Origin: Rhynochetos jubatus
Lineage: Eukaryota > Chordata > Aves > Eurypygiformes > Rhynochetidae
DNA: 64,000 nt
NCBI GenBank assembly: GCA_027574665.1
Contig: CM050690.1
Location: 41,655,665 to 41,719,664 of the forward strand
Direction: 5' to 3'
The position numbers and the translations under genes are program-made. Below the pieces are notes generated by a model, which did not search any database, had not been told where the DNA came from, and saw only the letters and a list, made by a program, of their open reading frames with translations. Shown piece after piece: positions 22,331 to 35,331 of this stretch; position 1 is the first letter of the stretch; every line of letters begins with the position of its first letter.

Positions 22331-24284
22331 GTGTTACCAAATGTATTTTACTTGGCAGTAGAGGGGGAAAGACAAAGTCTTGGATCTGAACAGAAGCCTC
22401 AGATCTACTGGCAAGTGAATGTGTGTGTTCAGGGGGAGGAAGGGCTGTGATCCATGCTTGATTTGTTTTCTTGGAATGAAGTACGGCAACTAAGATTAGA
22501 TACCTGCAGCTTGGGCCAAACTTTAAAAAGAGTTGAGGGATGGGGTAGGGTGAAAGAGAGAGAGAGAGAAATAAATCAGCTGTTGACTTCTGTGTCATTC
22601 ATAGCCTGTGTCCTGCTACTTAACCATTCATTGTGGCTGTGAGTGGTTTCCAGTTGCAGAATAGGTTTTCTTTTCCCATCCATTGACATACTAAATGTTC
22701 AACAGTAATATTAACTGAGTGAACGTTATTCCTTTTCAGTTAAAGCCTGGATAGAGTTTTTAAAATAATATAAAGCCTAGCATCTCAATATAAATATCTT
22801 TGGGAATCTTATTTCCCTGCTTTTCTTACCAGTTTGAGCCTCAGTTTTGGTAGAACCAGTAAAATAACAGGGTCATGATTTAATACAGTGTTTATGCAAA
22901 CACTGATGCCCCTCTTGGCTATTCCAGAATATGTGAGTCCTCCTGTCTTTAAGCCAGCACTTCAAGTCCTACTGCAGTCAAGCAGCAGAGCATGGAAATA
23001 GGAAATGGATTCTGTATTGCTTCTAGCATTATCAGTTTGCCAGCTCAGCTTGTCTTGATAGTCCTTATTAAAGATAAAAGAGATATTGCAAAGTGCAGAA
23101 TGCAAAGCCTGACTTTCTGATCTTGTAAAGTCTGCAGTGATGGACATTAGATTTGTAATTTCATTGGGTTGCTGAAAAACACAACTGGAAAGAAGGAATC
23201 CCAACCACCCTGATACCCCTCACCATTTTAAGGTGATTTCTCATTTTGTATGCCTTGCAAAAAATTAAGAACACATTTTATTCTATTATTGTGTTACTCA
23301 AATGTTGTAGTACACTGAAAATATATGAGCCAAAAGTAATTTTATGCCACAGAATATGAGTATTAGCCAAGTGGATTACCATATGCAGTTCTTTATCATG
23401 TAAATGGTATCTGTACATGTTTCCTTTTCTTATGTCTTATTGGTCTTTTATAATACAAACAAAACCAAAAGGCTAGATAACTTAAGTTAAGAAGTGATTA
23501 ATTTCTGAAGCATTTTTTGTCACAAAGAATCTTGGGAGAACACAACAAAATACAGCAAAACCTTGTCATTGTTATGCAAGGTAAAAGTTGACATGCCATG
23601 AAATTACAGAATAGAACAAAGAATTAGTGTGGTGGGATTTTTTGCAAACATGACACAAAAAACCTTTTGGTAAAATAAGAAAAACTGTATTATGTAGGAA
23701 GGTACTTTATTCATATCTCTTTTTCACTGCCAAAATTCCACTCAATTTTTTTTTTCCACCTACTTTGTTTTGGCTTCCTGCTAAATGTTAAAAAACAAAA
23801 CCCAGTAAAACTACCCTTTTATGTAATAAAAGGTCTGCCAGAAGCAAAAATGTGACAAGAAGATGAAATTAGCAAGTAGTCTTAGTAATTAAGAAAGAGT
23901 AATAAAAATGCCCTACAGAAAATTGTTAAATTATTCCAGGTTAAGAAGAAAGGCACACCCTTTAATTTTATTTCAAAAACTTTGGAATGAATGTGGCTAC
24001 AGTTTGTACAGAAATAAACTTGAAAACTCAGCAAACTAATGGCAGAGTATTTGAGAAATGCATGTGAAAATGTCTTCTAAATATCTTTAAAAAAGTAGTA
24101 GCAGACAATTTTTTTACAAATCACTAAGTGTCAAAGAAACCACTTTGTGTTATTCTGATTTTTTTTCATTGTCCTTTGCAGAAGTAGTTATTTGTAATGT
24201 TCCTCCAGAACTTTTGGCCTGAAAATCATGAAACATTTTACAGAGTAATTGCATCAGACTTCACAGTACTGTAATGCAGTACAG

Positions 24285-24430
24285 ATAGCATTAATCCATT
24301 TTATAGATGGAGAAAGTAATTTAGCTGGGATTACAGTTTGCCCAAGGTCACACAGCAATCCTGTGTTAAAACTACGGCTAGTTCTTTGTTCATAGTATTA
24401 TCAATTCTAAGCTGTGACCACTAGACCAGT
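24285..24430 (+). mobile_element. MIR-like core SINE
   Basis: Key blocks in order: ttaatccattttatagatgg and agaaa, then agtaatttagctggg, then the diagnostic tttgcccaaggtcacacagc (24,338-24,357), then ttaaaactacgg, and a 3' part ending ctgtgaccactagaccag. This is the arrangement of the MIR / CORE-SINE central and 3' region (L2-derived tail), a tRNA-derived SINE family active before the amniote radiation. The tRNA-like head with Pol III boxes is not recognisable. Confidence 0.75.
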
Positions 24431-25526
24431 TAATTAACATTCAATTCCCATATTGTTCTTGATTGATAATGAAGTAAGCAAATATAAACAGGGCTTGACA
24501 ATTTTCCATGTGGAGTTTGTAATAAAAAATATGCTATAAGGAAAACAAAATTAGTATTAAGTCAAGAAACATTAATTAAGAACATTGAAAGCAACAGACA
24601 AAAAAATGCAACATGCAAAATTCTTTTTAATAATGTTCTTCCAATGCACAAATCTAGTACTTACTGTGCCAGTCATCATCCCCAGCTAATGAGTTTGACA
24701 GTGTTGCAAGAGCTATATTTTTCACAGGGAAGAACTTCTCCCTAACAATTTTAGCAATGAAGCAGATTCAAGAGGCTTGTCTGCCATAATTTTATTTTCT
24801 TTTTATTTTTTTGCCTACAGTAGTAGTTCTTGAGGAAACTGCAGAGAAAATTCTGGTCTTTAGTTGTATTTGACTTATGCTGCTCGTCTTGTAGTATTGC
24901 AGACCAATAAACAGGATATGGTAAGATATGAAGAAAGAAAAGATGTTTACAAATGCATCAGTGCTGTCTTTCTTCCATTTGTTTACTGAAATAGGACTGA
25001 ACTACAGATTAGCTGTAATAATTCAACTTCTGTGTCTAGGGGCTGATTTAATAGTAGTAGCTCAGAAACACAAAAATACAGGTTTTGAGGATGCACTTTT
25101 GAATACTAGGTCTTAAATATGGCATCATTTGCCCCTTTTGACCACCAGGGTACCATGCAAGGTATCTAAGACATTAGACACAACAGAAATTTAAGAGGCA
25201 TACATTGTGCCATAGAGGTTGGTTAAGAATTGTGCTTTTTTACTCCTGCATCTTCTCAGTAATTTTTGGCATTTAACCAGTAGATTGTTTGTTATTTGCA
25301 AATTATTGTGAATTTGTTGTCAACTGCTTTAATTAATATTTTTTTAAAACTATGATTATGCCTGGAGACAATAGGATAGGTAAGTGCAGCATAAATGGCA
25401 AAGAATGTAAGCTGCCGGGTTGGAAATAAGTTCTGAATTGCCTCAGAGGTTGGGATGCTTAGATTTTGCTTGTAATGAGGAATAGGTCAGGCTGGGTCTA
25501 GTAGAGGGTTGGAAATTTCTCATAAA

Positions 25527-26945
25527 ATCATAGAATGGTTTAGGTTAGAAGGGAGTTTAAGATTATCTAGTTCCAACCCCCCTGCCATGGGCAGGGACAC
25601 CTTCCACTAGGTCAGGTTGCTCAAAGTCTCATCCAGCCTGGCCTTGAAGACAGACAGGGATGGGGCATCCACAGCTTCTCTGGGCAACCTGTTCCAGTGC
25701 CTTACCACCCTCTCCAGGAAGAATGTTTTCCTGATATCCAATCTAAATCTACCTGCTTTCAATTTAACCCCATTACCCCTTGTCCTGTCACTACAGGCCC
25801 TTGTAAAAAGTCCCCCTCCAGATTTCTTGTAGGCCCCTTGTAGGTACTGGAAGGTGCTATAAGGTCTCCGCGGAGCCTTCTCTTCTCCAGGCTGAACAAC
25901 CCCAACTCTCTCAGCCTGTTTCCACAGGAGAGCTGTTCCAGCCCTCTGATCATCTTCATGACCCTCCTCTGGACTTTCTCCAACAGGTTCATGTCCTTCT
26001 GATGTTGGCGCCCCAGAATCTGGATGCAGTACTGCAGATGGGGTCTCATGAGAGCAGAGTAGAGGGGGAGAATCACCTCCCTTCACCTGATGGCCACACT
26101 CCTCTGGATACAGCCCAGGATGTGCTTTCTGGACTGCCAGAGCACACCACTGGTTCATGTCCAGCTTTTCACCCACCAGTACTCCCAAGTCCTTCTCCTC
26201 AGGGCTGCTCTCTATCCATTCTCCACCCAGTCTGTACCTGTGTTTGGGATTGCCCCGACCCATGTGCAGGACCTTGCCCTTGGCCTCGTTGAACTCCATG
26301 AGGTTGGCATAGGCCCACCTTTCCAGTCTATTCAGGTCTCTCTGGATGGCATCCCTTCCCTCCACCACACCACACACCTTGGTGTCAATGGAAAACTTGC
26401 TGAGGGTGCAGTCGATGCCACCATCCATGTCACTGACAAAGATGTTGAATAATGTCGGTCCCAGTAATGACCCCGAGTAATGCCGCTCATCATTTATCTC
26501 TACTCAGACACTGAGCCATTGACCACAACCCTCTGAGTGCGACCATCCAGCCAGTTCCTTATCCACTGAGTGGTCCACTGGTCAAAATCATGTCTCTCCA
26601 GTTTAGGGACAAGGATGTCGTGTGGGACGGTATCAAACGTTTTGCACAAGTCCAGGTATATGACATCAGTTGCCTTTCATTTTTCCACCAAGGTCGTGAC
26701 CCCATCATAGAAGGCCACCATATTTGTCAGGCATGATCTGCCCTTGATGAAGCCATGTTTGCTGTCACCTATTCACTTTCCATGTGCCTTAGCATGGTTT
26801 CTAGGAGGATCTGCTCCATGATCTTGCCAGGCACAGAGGTGAGACTGACTGGCCTGTAGTTCCCTGGATCCTCATTTTTTCTCTTTTTAAAGAGGGGGGT
26901 GAAGTTTCCACTTTTCAAGTCAGTGGTAACTTCACCAGACCCCCC
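25527..26945 (-). mobile_element. CR1 LINE copy, about 1.4 kb with intact 3' end
   Basis: The 3' terminus appears inverted on the plus strand at 25,527 (atcatagaatggtttaggtt), followed by the 3' UTR (agttccaacccccctgccat, ggacaccttccactagg) and ORF2. The 5' truncation is near 26,945, within the RT fingers upstream of [20 protein letters not shown]. It belongs to the same subfamily as the 42,022-42,783 copy: they share a 'gtacctacaaggggcctac' block and a one-base frameshift. Beyond 26,945, on to 27,239, the sequence is not recognised as CR1. Confidence 0.93.
25607..26945 (-). pseudogene. CR1 ORF2 reverse transcriptase C-terminal half
   Basis: From the 5' side: RT entry ([20 protein letters not shown], then [10 protein letters not shown]) at 26,780-26,945, then a 273-codon frame at 25,607-26,428 carrying the palm and C-terminal region. 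The catalytic tetrad that should read FADD reads FSID (26,384-26,395), losing the first aspartate. Inside this open frame the true CR1 reading leaves the frame after ALAVQKA, runs in another frame ([48 protein letters not shown] at 25,850-26,076), and returns at [10 protein letters not shown]. The C-terminus ([34 protein letters not shown]) is well preserved. The long open frame is therefore partly accidental, and no working enzyme is encoded. Confidence 0.9.
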
Positions 26946-27239
26946 GACTTCTTGAATACGATGTGGAATATGATGGATGATCATGTTTGGGATGGTTCTG
27001 ATAGGCAGCTTTATATTCTTGCATTCCAAGTCATAAAAATACAGATTCATATACCTCATTTGTTCATTTGGTCATGGTCTTTTAGTCAAAAGGGAAACTG
27101 AACTGCTCGTCATGCCTATTATGAACATTTTCTATTCCAGTTGGGCATCTTGTTCTGAAGATGTTTAAGATGTCAGCTTTTACAGACTTTGATATTAACA
27201 CTTTCAATTAACTATTTTGATTTCCTGGTATTTGGAGTA
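26946..27239. other. Non-CR1 spacer between two CR1 copies
   Basis: About 290 bp without recognisable CR1. An open minus-strand frame runs into it from the CR1, but its residues ([18 protein letters not shown]) have no CR1 counterpart I know. It is probably the pre-insertion target sequence. Confidence 0.5.
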
Positions 27240-27640
27240 ATTGAACCCCAGCTCTCAAAGCCTGTCCTCGTAGGAGAGGTGTTCCAATCCTCTGATGTGT
27301 ATTCTTTCCTCTGGACCTGCTCCTAAAAGCCCATGTCTTGCTTGTACTGCGACCCCAGATCTGGATGCAGTACTCCAGGTGGGGTCTCAGGAAAGCAGAA
27401 TACAGAAGAATCACCTATCTCAACCTGCTGGCCATGATGCTTTATATGATTGATTTTCAGGGCTGTAAGTATACCTTGCCATGTTACACCTAATTTTTAT
27501 TCTACTAAAATCCCCAAGTCCTTCACCACAGGGCTGCTCCCAATGCATTCATCTCCCCTTATCTGGTGATACTGGTGATTGTCCTGACCCAGGTGCAGGA
27601 CCTTGCACTTGGCCTTGTTGAACTTCATGAGGTTCACATG
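27240..27640 (-). mobile_element. CR1 internal fragment lacking its 3' end
   Basis: The minus strand encodes YSAFLRPHLEYCIQIWG and, on the other side, the FNKAKCKVLHLG-equivalent region (plus strand cttgcacttggccttgttg at 27,603-27,621). It begins abruptly near tgaaccccagctctcaaag and ends near catgaggttcacatg. No 3' UTR or octamer end is present. Many indels: the frame at 27,208-27,414 shifts after IWGR. Its coordinates within CR1 overlap those of the 25,527-26,945 copy, so it is a separate insertion. Confidence 0.85.
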
Positions 27641-29186
27641 TGATGTGGTTTCACAGTGATGTTTTCAGCTGCTAACCAAGGTCAGAGCTGGGTGTGCACA
27701 GGGAATTGTAGTGAGAACTTTACGCAGGAAAAGCCTATTGGAATTGCTCTGCTTAAAAAGATGTATTTTTCAGAAAACTTCTTGCCAAAAATGGAAAACT
27801 AAAGCACAAACCATGAAACAAAACCCATTTCTGTTCCCACTGTGTTCAGTCATGTCCATAAATATTTGCAGACTGGTCTAAATTTCATAAAAATGGATAA
27901 AAGCCAGTTGTCTCATGCCACTGTTAACTTATGAATCAATACTTTGCAGAGTACACACTGAGGACATAATTTTCAAGAACGTACTTTCTTTCACTGGTCT
28001 TGTACATGTTGGGTGTAACAAGCTTTTGTCGGGCATCTTTATGTTCTGTCACAGTGTAAAAAGCCTTTGGTGGAAGACTGGCCAGTGAATGCAACCAGCA
28101 GGGATTTTTCTGGAGGTTTTTCTTCTCTTGTTTCTGTGGTTCTTTTTTGTTATTGTTTTCTCTATCATTTGACATTAAAGCATGTCCAGTTTCACATCAG
28201 CTTCCTTGGAAAGACCCCATCCTCCTTCCTTCCCAGCCCTAGTTCCTTTTTTCACTTGCTGAAAAGGTAGCTTGCCTGCAGATGTGCTCCTGAGTAAGAG
28301 GTTAAAACAGCCTGTGGAGAAGATCTGAATGTGTATTTCATGTGCATCACACCTTGGACAGAGGGAGGAATGGGAAGCAGTCCTTCCTCCCAAGCAAGGA
28401 CAGGCTTCATGGTGAAACGCTGACTGCCTGTGGGGTCCTGTCTCATGGTACAAGGAGGGCAAGACCACATCCATGTCAGCCCAGGGCTCTGCCCTTGCAC
28501 CCGGGCACTGGCTCTGCACAGCACCATAAGCCCAGTGACATCGGTTTCTGAAATATCATTTGAAAATGAGGTAATTAGTCTGGTAAGCTTCTTTTTCCTT
28601 TAGGTTTGCACGTCTTCCCTCCATAAGCAATCCCCAGAAGAAGGGAAACAACATTCTTGTTCTCTTGGTCTTGCAGTAACACTCGGAGCTCATGTGCTAG
28701 AGATGTCTTTCCTGTCCTGGCATGTTTGTGGGGTGGTATTTAATAATAATACAAGAAAAATAAGAGTGATATTATTAAGATTGTTAAATTAATCTGTTTT
28801 GAAAAGGAAATCTTGTCAGCTTTCACATGATAAAGAGAACAGGAAGTAAAACTATGCAGAACAAGTTGAGGGCATGTCTGAACCTTCCTAGGCAACACTG
28901 TCATCCCACTCATAAAGTAGGAAGAAAAAGAAATTAAAGAATGTTCTTTGTTTTCAAATTCCACATTGGCAGCTTTGCTTTTAGACACATTTCAATCTCC
29001 AGTTGTGTCTGGAAGGATTATTTTTTTTTCCATTTTAATGTATAATTTTCCATAACTATGTAAGTAAAAGCTTTGTATGTTCAGTGTATACATCAAATTT
29101 TCACTCTAACAAAGTATTTAAAAAATCAGAAATCCCTGGCTGCAAGAATAGAAAAAGTTCAAAGTTCATCTCATAATCGTAAGCAG

Positions 29187-29255
29187 ACATCTCCCTCCCT
29201 CTCCTTCTTCATTCTCTCCCCCTCCTTCTCTCCACTTTCTTTTTTTTTTTTTTTT
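29187..29255. repeat. Polypyrimidine tract ending in T homopolymer
   Basis: About 68 bases almost purely C/T on the plus strand (tctccctccctctccttctt, later ctccccctccttctctcc) leading into about 17 T. Long purine/pyrimidine asymmetry can form triplex DNA. No splice-acceptor AG of interest follows directly, and no retroposon body is seen. Confidence 0.8.
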
Positions 29256-32019
29256 GTTGTTTGTTTTTAAAGAGGTCAGAATTAAATATCCACTTTTTCC
29301 CTCTTCCTCTGGATGAGCTGTAATTTCATAATATGATAGTTTTATCAAGAGCTAACAACTCTGGTTTGGCGTAGAACTATATAATTTTAGAAAATATAAA
29401 GTAATAGTTTATAAGCTTGGGCTACGAAAGGAAGGAATACTGAAGCTTAGTAAAAGCATATGTTGCTTATGAGGACCTCGCAACCACATTCAAATTCAGC
29501 TCTTGCCAAATCACGTTACATTGCTAGAACTCCTTCTTTAAATTTCCCCAGTGAGGCTCATATGGCAGGATATATATTCCTGCTATATGGTATTAAGGAG
29601 GTTCATGGGCATCTCTTTACCTTTTTCTTTATTTCTTCTATAAAATAATTATGCCATTTAGAAATTCACAAATTGAGAGCTCATTACATCTTTGTTATTT
29701 TGACAGCGTGATTCCCGACAAGAGAGTTTCTAAATGGCAGTGTAACATGGCACAAACTTCATCACATATACAGACAATTTTCTGTTGAGACAGCTCTGTG
29801 CTGGGAGCTGATGACTTTGTTTTATAGTGAGGCACATGCAGTGTGCGGGAAGAATATTTGACTGCAACAGAGTTTGAAATCTGAGTACTGCAGCCATGAG
29901 AGAACTAGAGCTGTGCAAACATATCTAGGTGTAGTTCAGAAAGCATTTATAATTTTTGCAAAACCTACACAGGCAGTTTTACAAAGATATTTTTTCCACC
30001 CTTTTTGGAGATAGAGGCTCTTTTAAAATGTTAGGGAAAAAAAGGTATAAATTATGTTATTGTTTTTGTCTTAGAGGTAGCCTGTAAAAATAGAAGTACT
30101 TGTTTTCTTCAAGGATCCACAAAACATACTGTAGGATTTTATTTTCTGGGCTGATTTTGTAGACAGGATTTTTTTCCCCACTTTAATAGTAGAGGACATT
30201 TAAGATGTAAATCTAACCAAAAGCTCAGAGGCCAAAGTTTTTGCTAGTGTGGTGTCAAAGTGGTGTACCAGCAGACTTAGACGGGGGACCTATTTGGCTC
30301 CATGTGTGCTGGGTGTATGCATAGGCTAGTATGTCAGAAGTAAAATACAGAGTGCGATGAGAATGACACTGATGAAACTGAGGCAATTTCAGACTGAAAA
30401 CCTTTAAAGCTTTTAATGCACCATTAACTCTTCATAACTAATCTTTTGTTTGGGGACTTTCAACTGAAATCAAAGAAAGTCACATGCAGCAAAATTATGT
30501 TAGACTGTGAAGCCTTAGAAGACCACTCCTGTTGTCTTTTCTTTAGAAAGATATTGACAAAAGAACTAACTTAATCCAGAATCACTCTACACTAATTTCA
30601 TCAAGTAATATTTAATATGCTGTCTGTCAAACTGTAGATCTAGGTTGGACCTCTTACCCAATCACTGGCTGTCAGCATAGAAATATTGAATATGGCAAAA
30701 ACGTTTCTACAAACACATAGTGCAAATGGTTCTGGTTTTTATGGAAAAGAAAGCAAAAAGAAAAGCAGAAAAAGGCAAGATGATTTTGTATACTTTCTGG
30801 ACTTGTCCTGTCCCAAAAAAGGAGTTTGAGTTTGTTGAAATAAAAGGCAGAAGTTTTTCAGCAGTGTACAGGTGACAACATACAAGACTCACATGCTTGC
30901 TGAGGTAAAAACTATCCTGCAGTGAAAACTTTTAACCAACCTTATCCTTTGACATTCTTTTTCTTTGGAGGTGCTGATGAGCATGCAAATTCATGATTAG
31001 GTTATGTATCAATTTAAAGCCTCTTTTTTTGAGAGATGTACCAGTAGTCCCGACATTTTATTTTGTGTTCTTTCATCTGGGTAAAACCCAGTCTCTCTGA
31101 GTTTCTTGGTAAAAAAATCAAAATTGGGGCATGTTCATAACAGACGATGATTCACTGGATCATGTGGACTAATGATGCATGCAGAAAATTCTTTGCAAAA
31201 TTCACTTGGCTCTAGCTGCTGCTAAGTACAAACATTACTGTGGGACTCTGGCGAAAGCTCTCATTGTATCATAATAAAGTCAGTGTCACCACAAGTGAAA
31301 TATTTACCCCTTTTCTTGTTTTGTCCATTGTGGATTTTTCGATATTCCTGAAGGTAGGCTTCTGGTAGAAACTCGAAACAAAACCTGCTGTAAGACTTAA
31401 AATTATACCCTATTGAAGAGCAGGTTAGTAAGAGTGTATATTTTCATAATTTAAAGTGGCATTTTATAGAGGTTATGTTAAAAATGAGTCCAGTTCTATT
31501 CAGAAAATCAGTGTGTACAGCAGTTGCACTTAAAATTGATTATTCTGGAGTTTTTCCTATTTTCTTGCAGCATTTGCCACCTTACATAAAATTTTAAAGT
31601 CCTAATATTTCTGAAGTGGCATGAAGTTTAAGGTTGCCTGTTAAATGCAGCTTACTTATTCATAAGCAAAAGTTTCATGATCCCTTTTACTCATAGGAAA
31701 GCAGAAATACATATAGGGTCAAGAGTTACAAGGATGTTTAATTAGTTTAGTCATTCACCGTATATCTCTTAGGCTCAATTCGAGGCAACTGAGATTTTCA
31801 CCAAAGGTGAGTCATTAGAAGAGCAAAATGCTCACCCTGTATCAGTTCTGACTTGCTGAGACTTGCATTCAACGTTCTCTGTCTTCTAGCTGTAAGACAA
31901 AATACCAGGAATGCTGAAAATAGATATGTACTATACATATAAATGCACTATATATGCTATACAAGAATTAATTGGTGCATTTCTAATGAAAGAAAAATTC
32001 CTAGCAAGTGTAAGATCAT

Positions 32020-32045
32020 AAAAAAAAAAAAAAAAAAAAAAAAAA
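32020..32045. repeat. A26 homopolymer
   Basis: An uninterrupted run of A followed by gagtaataaattac. No retroposed body is recognised upstream. Likely length-polymorphic. Confidence 0.9.
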
Positions 32046-34189
32046 GAGTAATAAATTACAAAATAAATAGCAAAGACATCTAAAATCCTGCATTTTCCAC
32101 CAATGTTGTTGCTCTGGAAACCCAGCCAGGGCTCTAAAAGCCAACCTTTGTCTTTTCTAGTGCACTCCTATAGCCCAGATACTAAACAGTCTACAGCTGG
32201 AGATAAAGTAAAAACATTTTATCAGCGATGTCTTAGCTAGAGTATGGTTCACTCTCATAGCTAGACTGGCCTTGCAGAGTAAAAAAAGGAAAGGTAGTGT
32301 CAGTTTATAGTGATAAGAAAATAATAGGTCAGAATTATTCCTATGCAAAGCTCTGTTGTATTGCAAGATGCCATTTTAAATAATTCTTATTTTAACCATA
32401 ACCACACTTTCAACAAATACTGCATGTGGTTTAAAGAAATCCTTCGATGACACATATGTCCTTATTGAGAAGGTAATTAACGTCAAAGGAGGTTGCAATA
32501 TGAGAGCTGAATAGTGCATTGTTGCTCATTCAGTGCTGGTGATGTGGGTGACTGGGTCCAAAGACACTTTTACTTCTGCAACCACAGAAAACATGCAGAC
32601 CCTATGCTGATGCTTTTATCCTTAACTCAACAAAAACTAAACAGATAGGAAAAAACTTGACACTCCAAATCACTGTGGGTTAATATGACCATGTAAACGT
32701 AGTTTAAAAGACTGCTATAGTGTCTTTAGCTGGAGCTGGTCAATAAAGAGTGCAATATACTGTGAGAAGGTTTCTGTTTTGGAAGTTTTCAACTGACTTC
32801 CAACTGGTGACAGAAATGATTGAAATACACATTTCTATCAGAGGAGGTGCCTTCTTGAGATGTTCAGAGCTACAGGGGTATACTTTCCTGCTGATTAACA
32901 TGTGCAACTCTCATTAATGTTAAGGCAAACAGACTGTCTATAACTGTGATACCCTTAGAATTTAACAGAATTTCTTGTAGTATGTGCCTGTTGCTAAAAA
33001 TACAAAAGATAAAAGCTGAGAAATAAGAAAGGATTCCAAATCAGATTCAAACACCATTTCCAATGTCCAGTACAACTCTTGTCTGTAGCATGGTAGAAAT
33101 GGAGACTTTTTTGCCTTGTAATTTTCTGAGAGTCAAAGCAGAATGAAGTTTTCAATAAATGCTGGAGAATAAATGCTGTGGGAGCATCAACAGTCTGTGG
33201 ACTGTTACCTCCTAAAGGTTTTCCATATTGATTTCACACACTAAATAACAATCTAAATATGATGTATAATGGCTCTCATGACAACAGACTTTCTTCTCTG
33301 GGTAGAAAAACTGACAGGGTTGTGGAATTCAATGCAAATGTCTAAATTCTATGCTTTGTGCTTTAACTTTCTCAGTGCCTTTATTTCCATGAAGAATTGC
33401 AGTATTCTCCAGTAAAACTTCAAGTTACTGAGCACACTGTACTTGGCCCAGAAAAAGTGTATGAGCACCTGCTTAACTCTGAAAATAGCTCCAAACCACT
33501 ATTGCACCAATTTACATCCCGATTAAAGGGATTGCTTGCAGATCATCTGCAGTCTTTATAACAGGAGACAGTCTGAAGAAATAAGAGAAGGACTGGAACA
33601 CAGCCAAGGCCACTGTGAATGTTACCACAAATAAGCAGCATACTTCAGCCATCCAATTGGTAGAACAGACCAGCTACTCCAGTCATTTGCTGCTGGTTGA
33701 ACCCTGCACTTTGATGTAGGGAAATATAAATGACTCTGTGGATGCCTAAGCATGTGGCTATGAGAGTAATTTGCAAAAAGCAGAGGCATGTGGACACTAG
33801 ATTGCAGTAGAATGGATGGGGAAAGTTTGCTGTGTCATTTTGTATTTTAGCTAGCCACTAAAAAACTCCAGTAGACAGTATCAGAGTGACACTTAACTTT
33901 CTTAATGAGTTGTCTGTTGTTTCTTCCCTGGGATCTGTTAGGCATGCAACTGTAAGAGTTCTACATAAAAATCAGGTGGCGTAAGTGAAACTTATAGAAA
34001 CACATGTAAACAAACCATGTTTTTTTCTAGCCCTTTCTACTGCAAAGAGACAGATTTGGCACTTTGTCTATAGGCATCAGAGTAAGGTTTTTATTCTTTA
34101 ATCCCCTTGAATGTTGAAGACCTAAAATATCATTGAAAAAGCTATGAAGCATCTTTAAGGAAAACTTTACTCTGCTTTAAGGAGTTCAA

Positions 34190-34480
34190 TGAACTTCAGT
34201 TCTTCAAAGGATTAATATTTCAATTTATAATCAATTTAATTACCTTTTCTGAAATTGATATTTTCTGGACACTCAGTGCTACAGCTATTAACACCCTAAT
34301 GGCTATATTTCATCACCTTTCTTGTGTTTTCTGTGGTAAGTTATCTTTCTAGGAAGAAAAAAAATATGTTAGTCTTCAATATTGATAAAATCTGGTTTAT
34401 TTGCATGAACAATTTACACTCCATGGGAGTTAAAATAAGCTGGATATTCATTAATTGGTTGGTTCAATAAAAAACAATTC
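34190..34480. promoter_or_regulatory. Candidate conserved regulatory patch
   Basis: Contains ggattaatatttcaattta, taatcaatttaattacc and gatattcattaattggttgg, meaning several paired TAAT/ATTA sites and no simple repeat. The texture is like a developmental non-coding element, but this rests on motif density alone in AT-rich DNA. Confidence 0.18.
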
Positions 34481-35331
34481 TTATTTGTCAGAATTGCCAG
34501 ATAGTTCTATCTCAAATACAAGAGAGAGATTGTGTTTATAAGCAAATCTAAAGAAGGCATCTCAGAGAAAAAAAGTTTTTATATTTGAGATTGGGCAAGT
34601 ATTGGAGCCAAAGACCTCAACCGTAGGTACCTACAGCTATGTGTTTAGTGACAATATTTTATTGACTCAACAGCACAAAACTTTTGATGTGATTTGTCCA
34701 TGAAAATCAATGGAGTGTTTTTGGAAAACGGCCGTTGATATTCATGCCCACAGACCACAGGTGTATTGAAATGCTAGCATTCACACAGAGTATTCACAGG
34801 CGAGGGTGGTTTGTAGTTCTTCCGGAAGAGCTCCCAGCGAAATTAACTTTGTTCAGGTAAAGATGCCAGGTCCTGGTCACTTGTAGTCTGTATGATAAGT
34901 GAATTGGAAGTGAATTTGCATGTATGTAAAAATAAAAATATTCCTGCATGCTATCAGGGTTAAGATTTGGTTCTTGCACAATGAGTTTGGATTACTTTTA
35001 GAGAAGGGAACATCGGGTCTGTGTTTATTATTTTATTTTTTTAACTTAATTTTTAAAATGTCTTTGATAACATTGAATACTGGGATTCTTTTTGTTAAAT
35101 ACCAAACAGAATGTTTTATCACAGAGACTGCGTTAAACAGAAAATCAGGACCATACTGCAGTTCGCATGTAAGTCTTCATATGGAAACTGTATGTGTATC
35201 TAGCCTGTGTCCACTATGTCTGCTCTAGAGTGCAGAAGGTAAGAAAGCGCTGCTGGAAAAATGTACTGGTCTCTGAGCTGCATATTCTTAAATCATGAAG
35301 CTTTACATAGCGGTCCAAAGTTTGTTACTTG

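Larger units (their letters stand above)
21361..25526. other. Unique stretch with CNE-like DNA and a MIR-like SINE
   Basis: No gene recognised. AT-rich sequence with many TAAT words at 21,790-22,330 and a MIR-like SINE at 24,285-24,430, both listed separately, plus a short (AG)n run at about 22,554-22,569. Frames are 91 codons or fewer. Confidence 0.55.

Noticed and set aside
25607..26428. 273-codon open frame, the longest in the window, as a host gene
   Set aside because: It is CR1 ORF2 C-terminal sequence on the minus strand. Part of the open frame is accidental (real CR1 reading lies in another frame), and the RT motif reads FSID.
26002..26452. Plus-strand frames of 96 and 120 codons
   Set aside because: These are antisense shadows of the minus-strand CR1 ORF2.
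27641..27780. Possible LTR remnant after the CR1 fragment (tgatgtggtttcacag)
   Set aside because: No paired terminal repeat, primer-binding site, polypurine tract or internal retroviral sequence was seen in the window.
28175..28551. Three overlapping frames (69-114 codons) in a GC-richer patch
   Set aside because: Different frames on both strands, no domain and no exon signals that agree.
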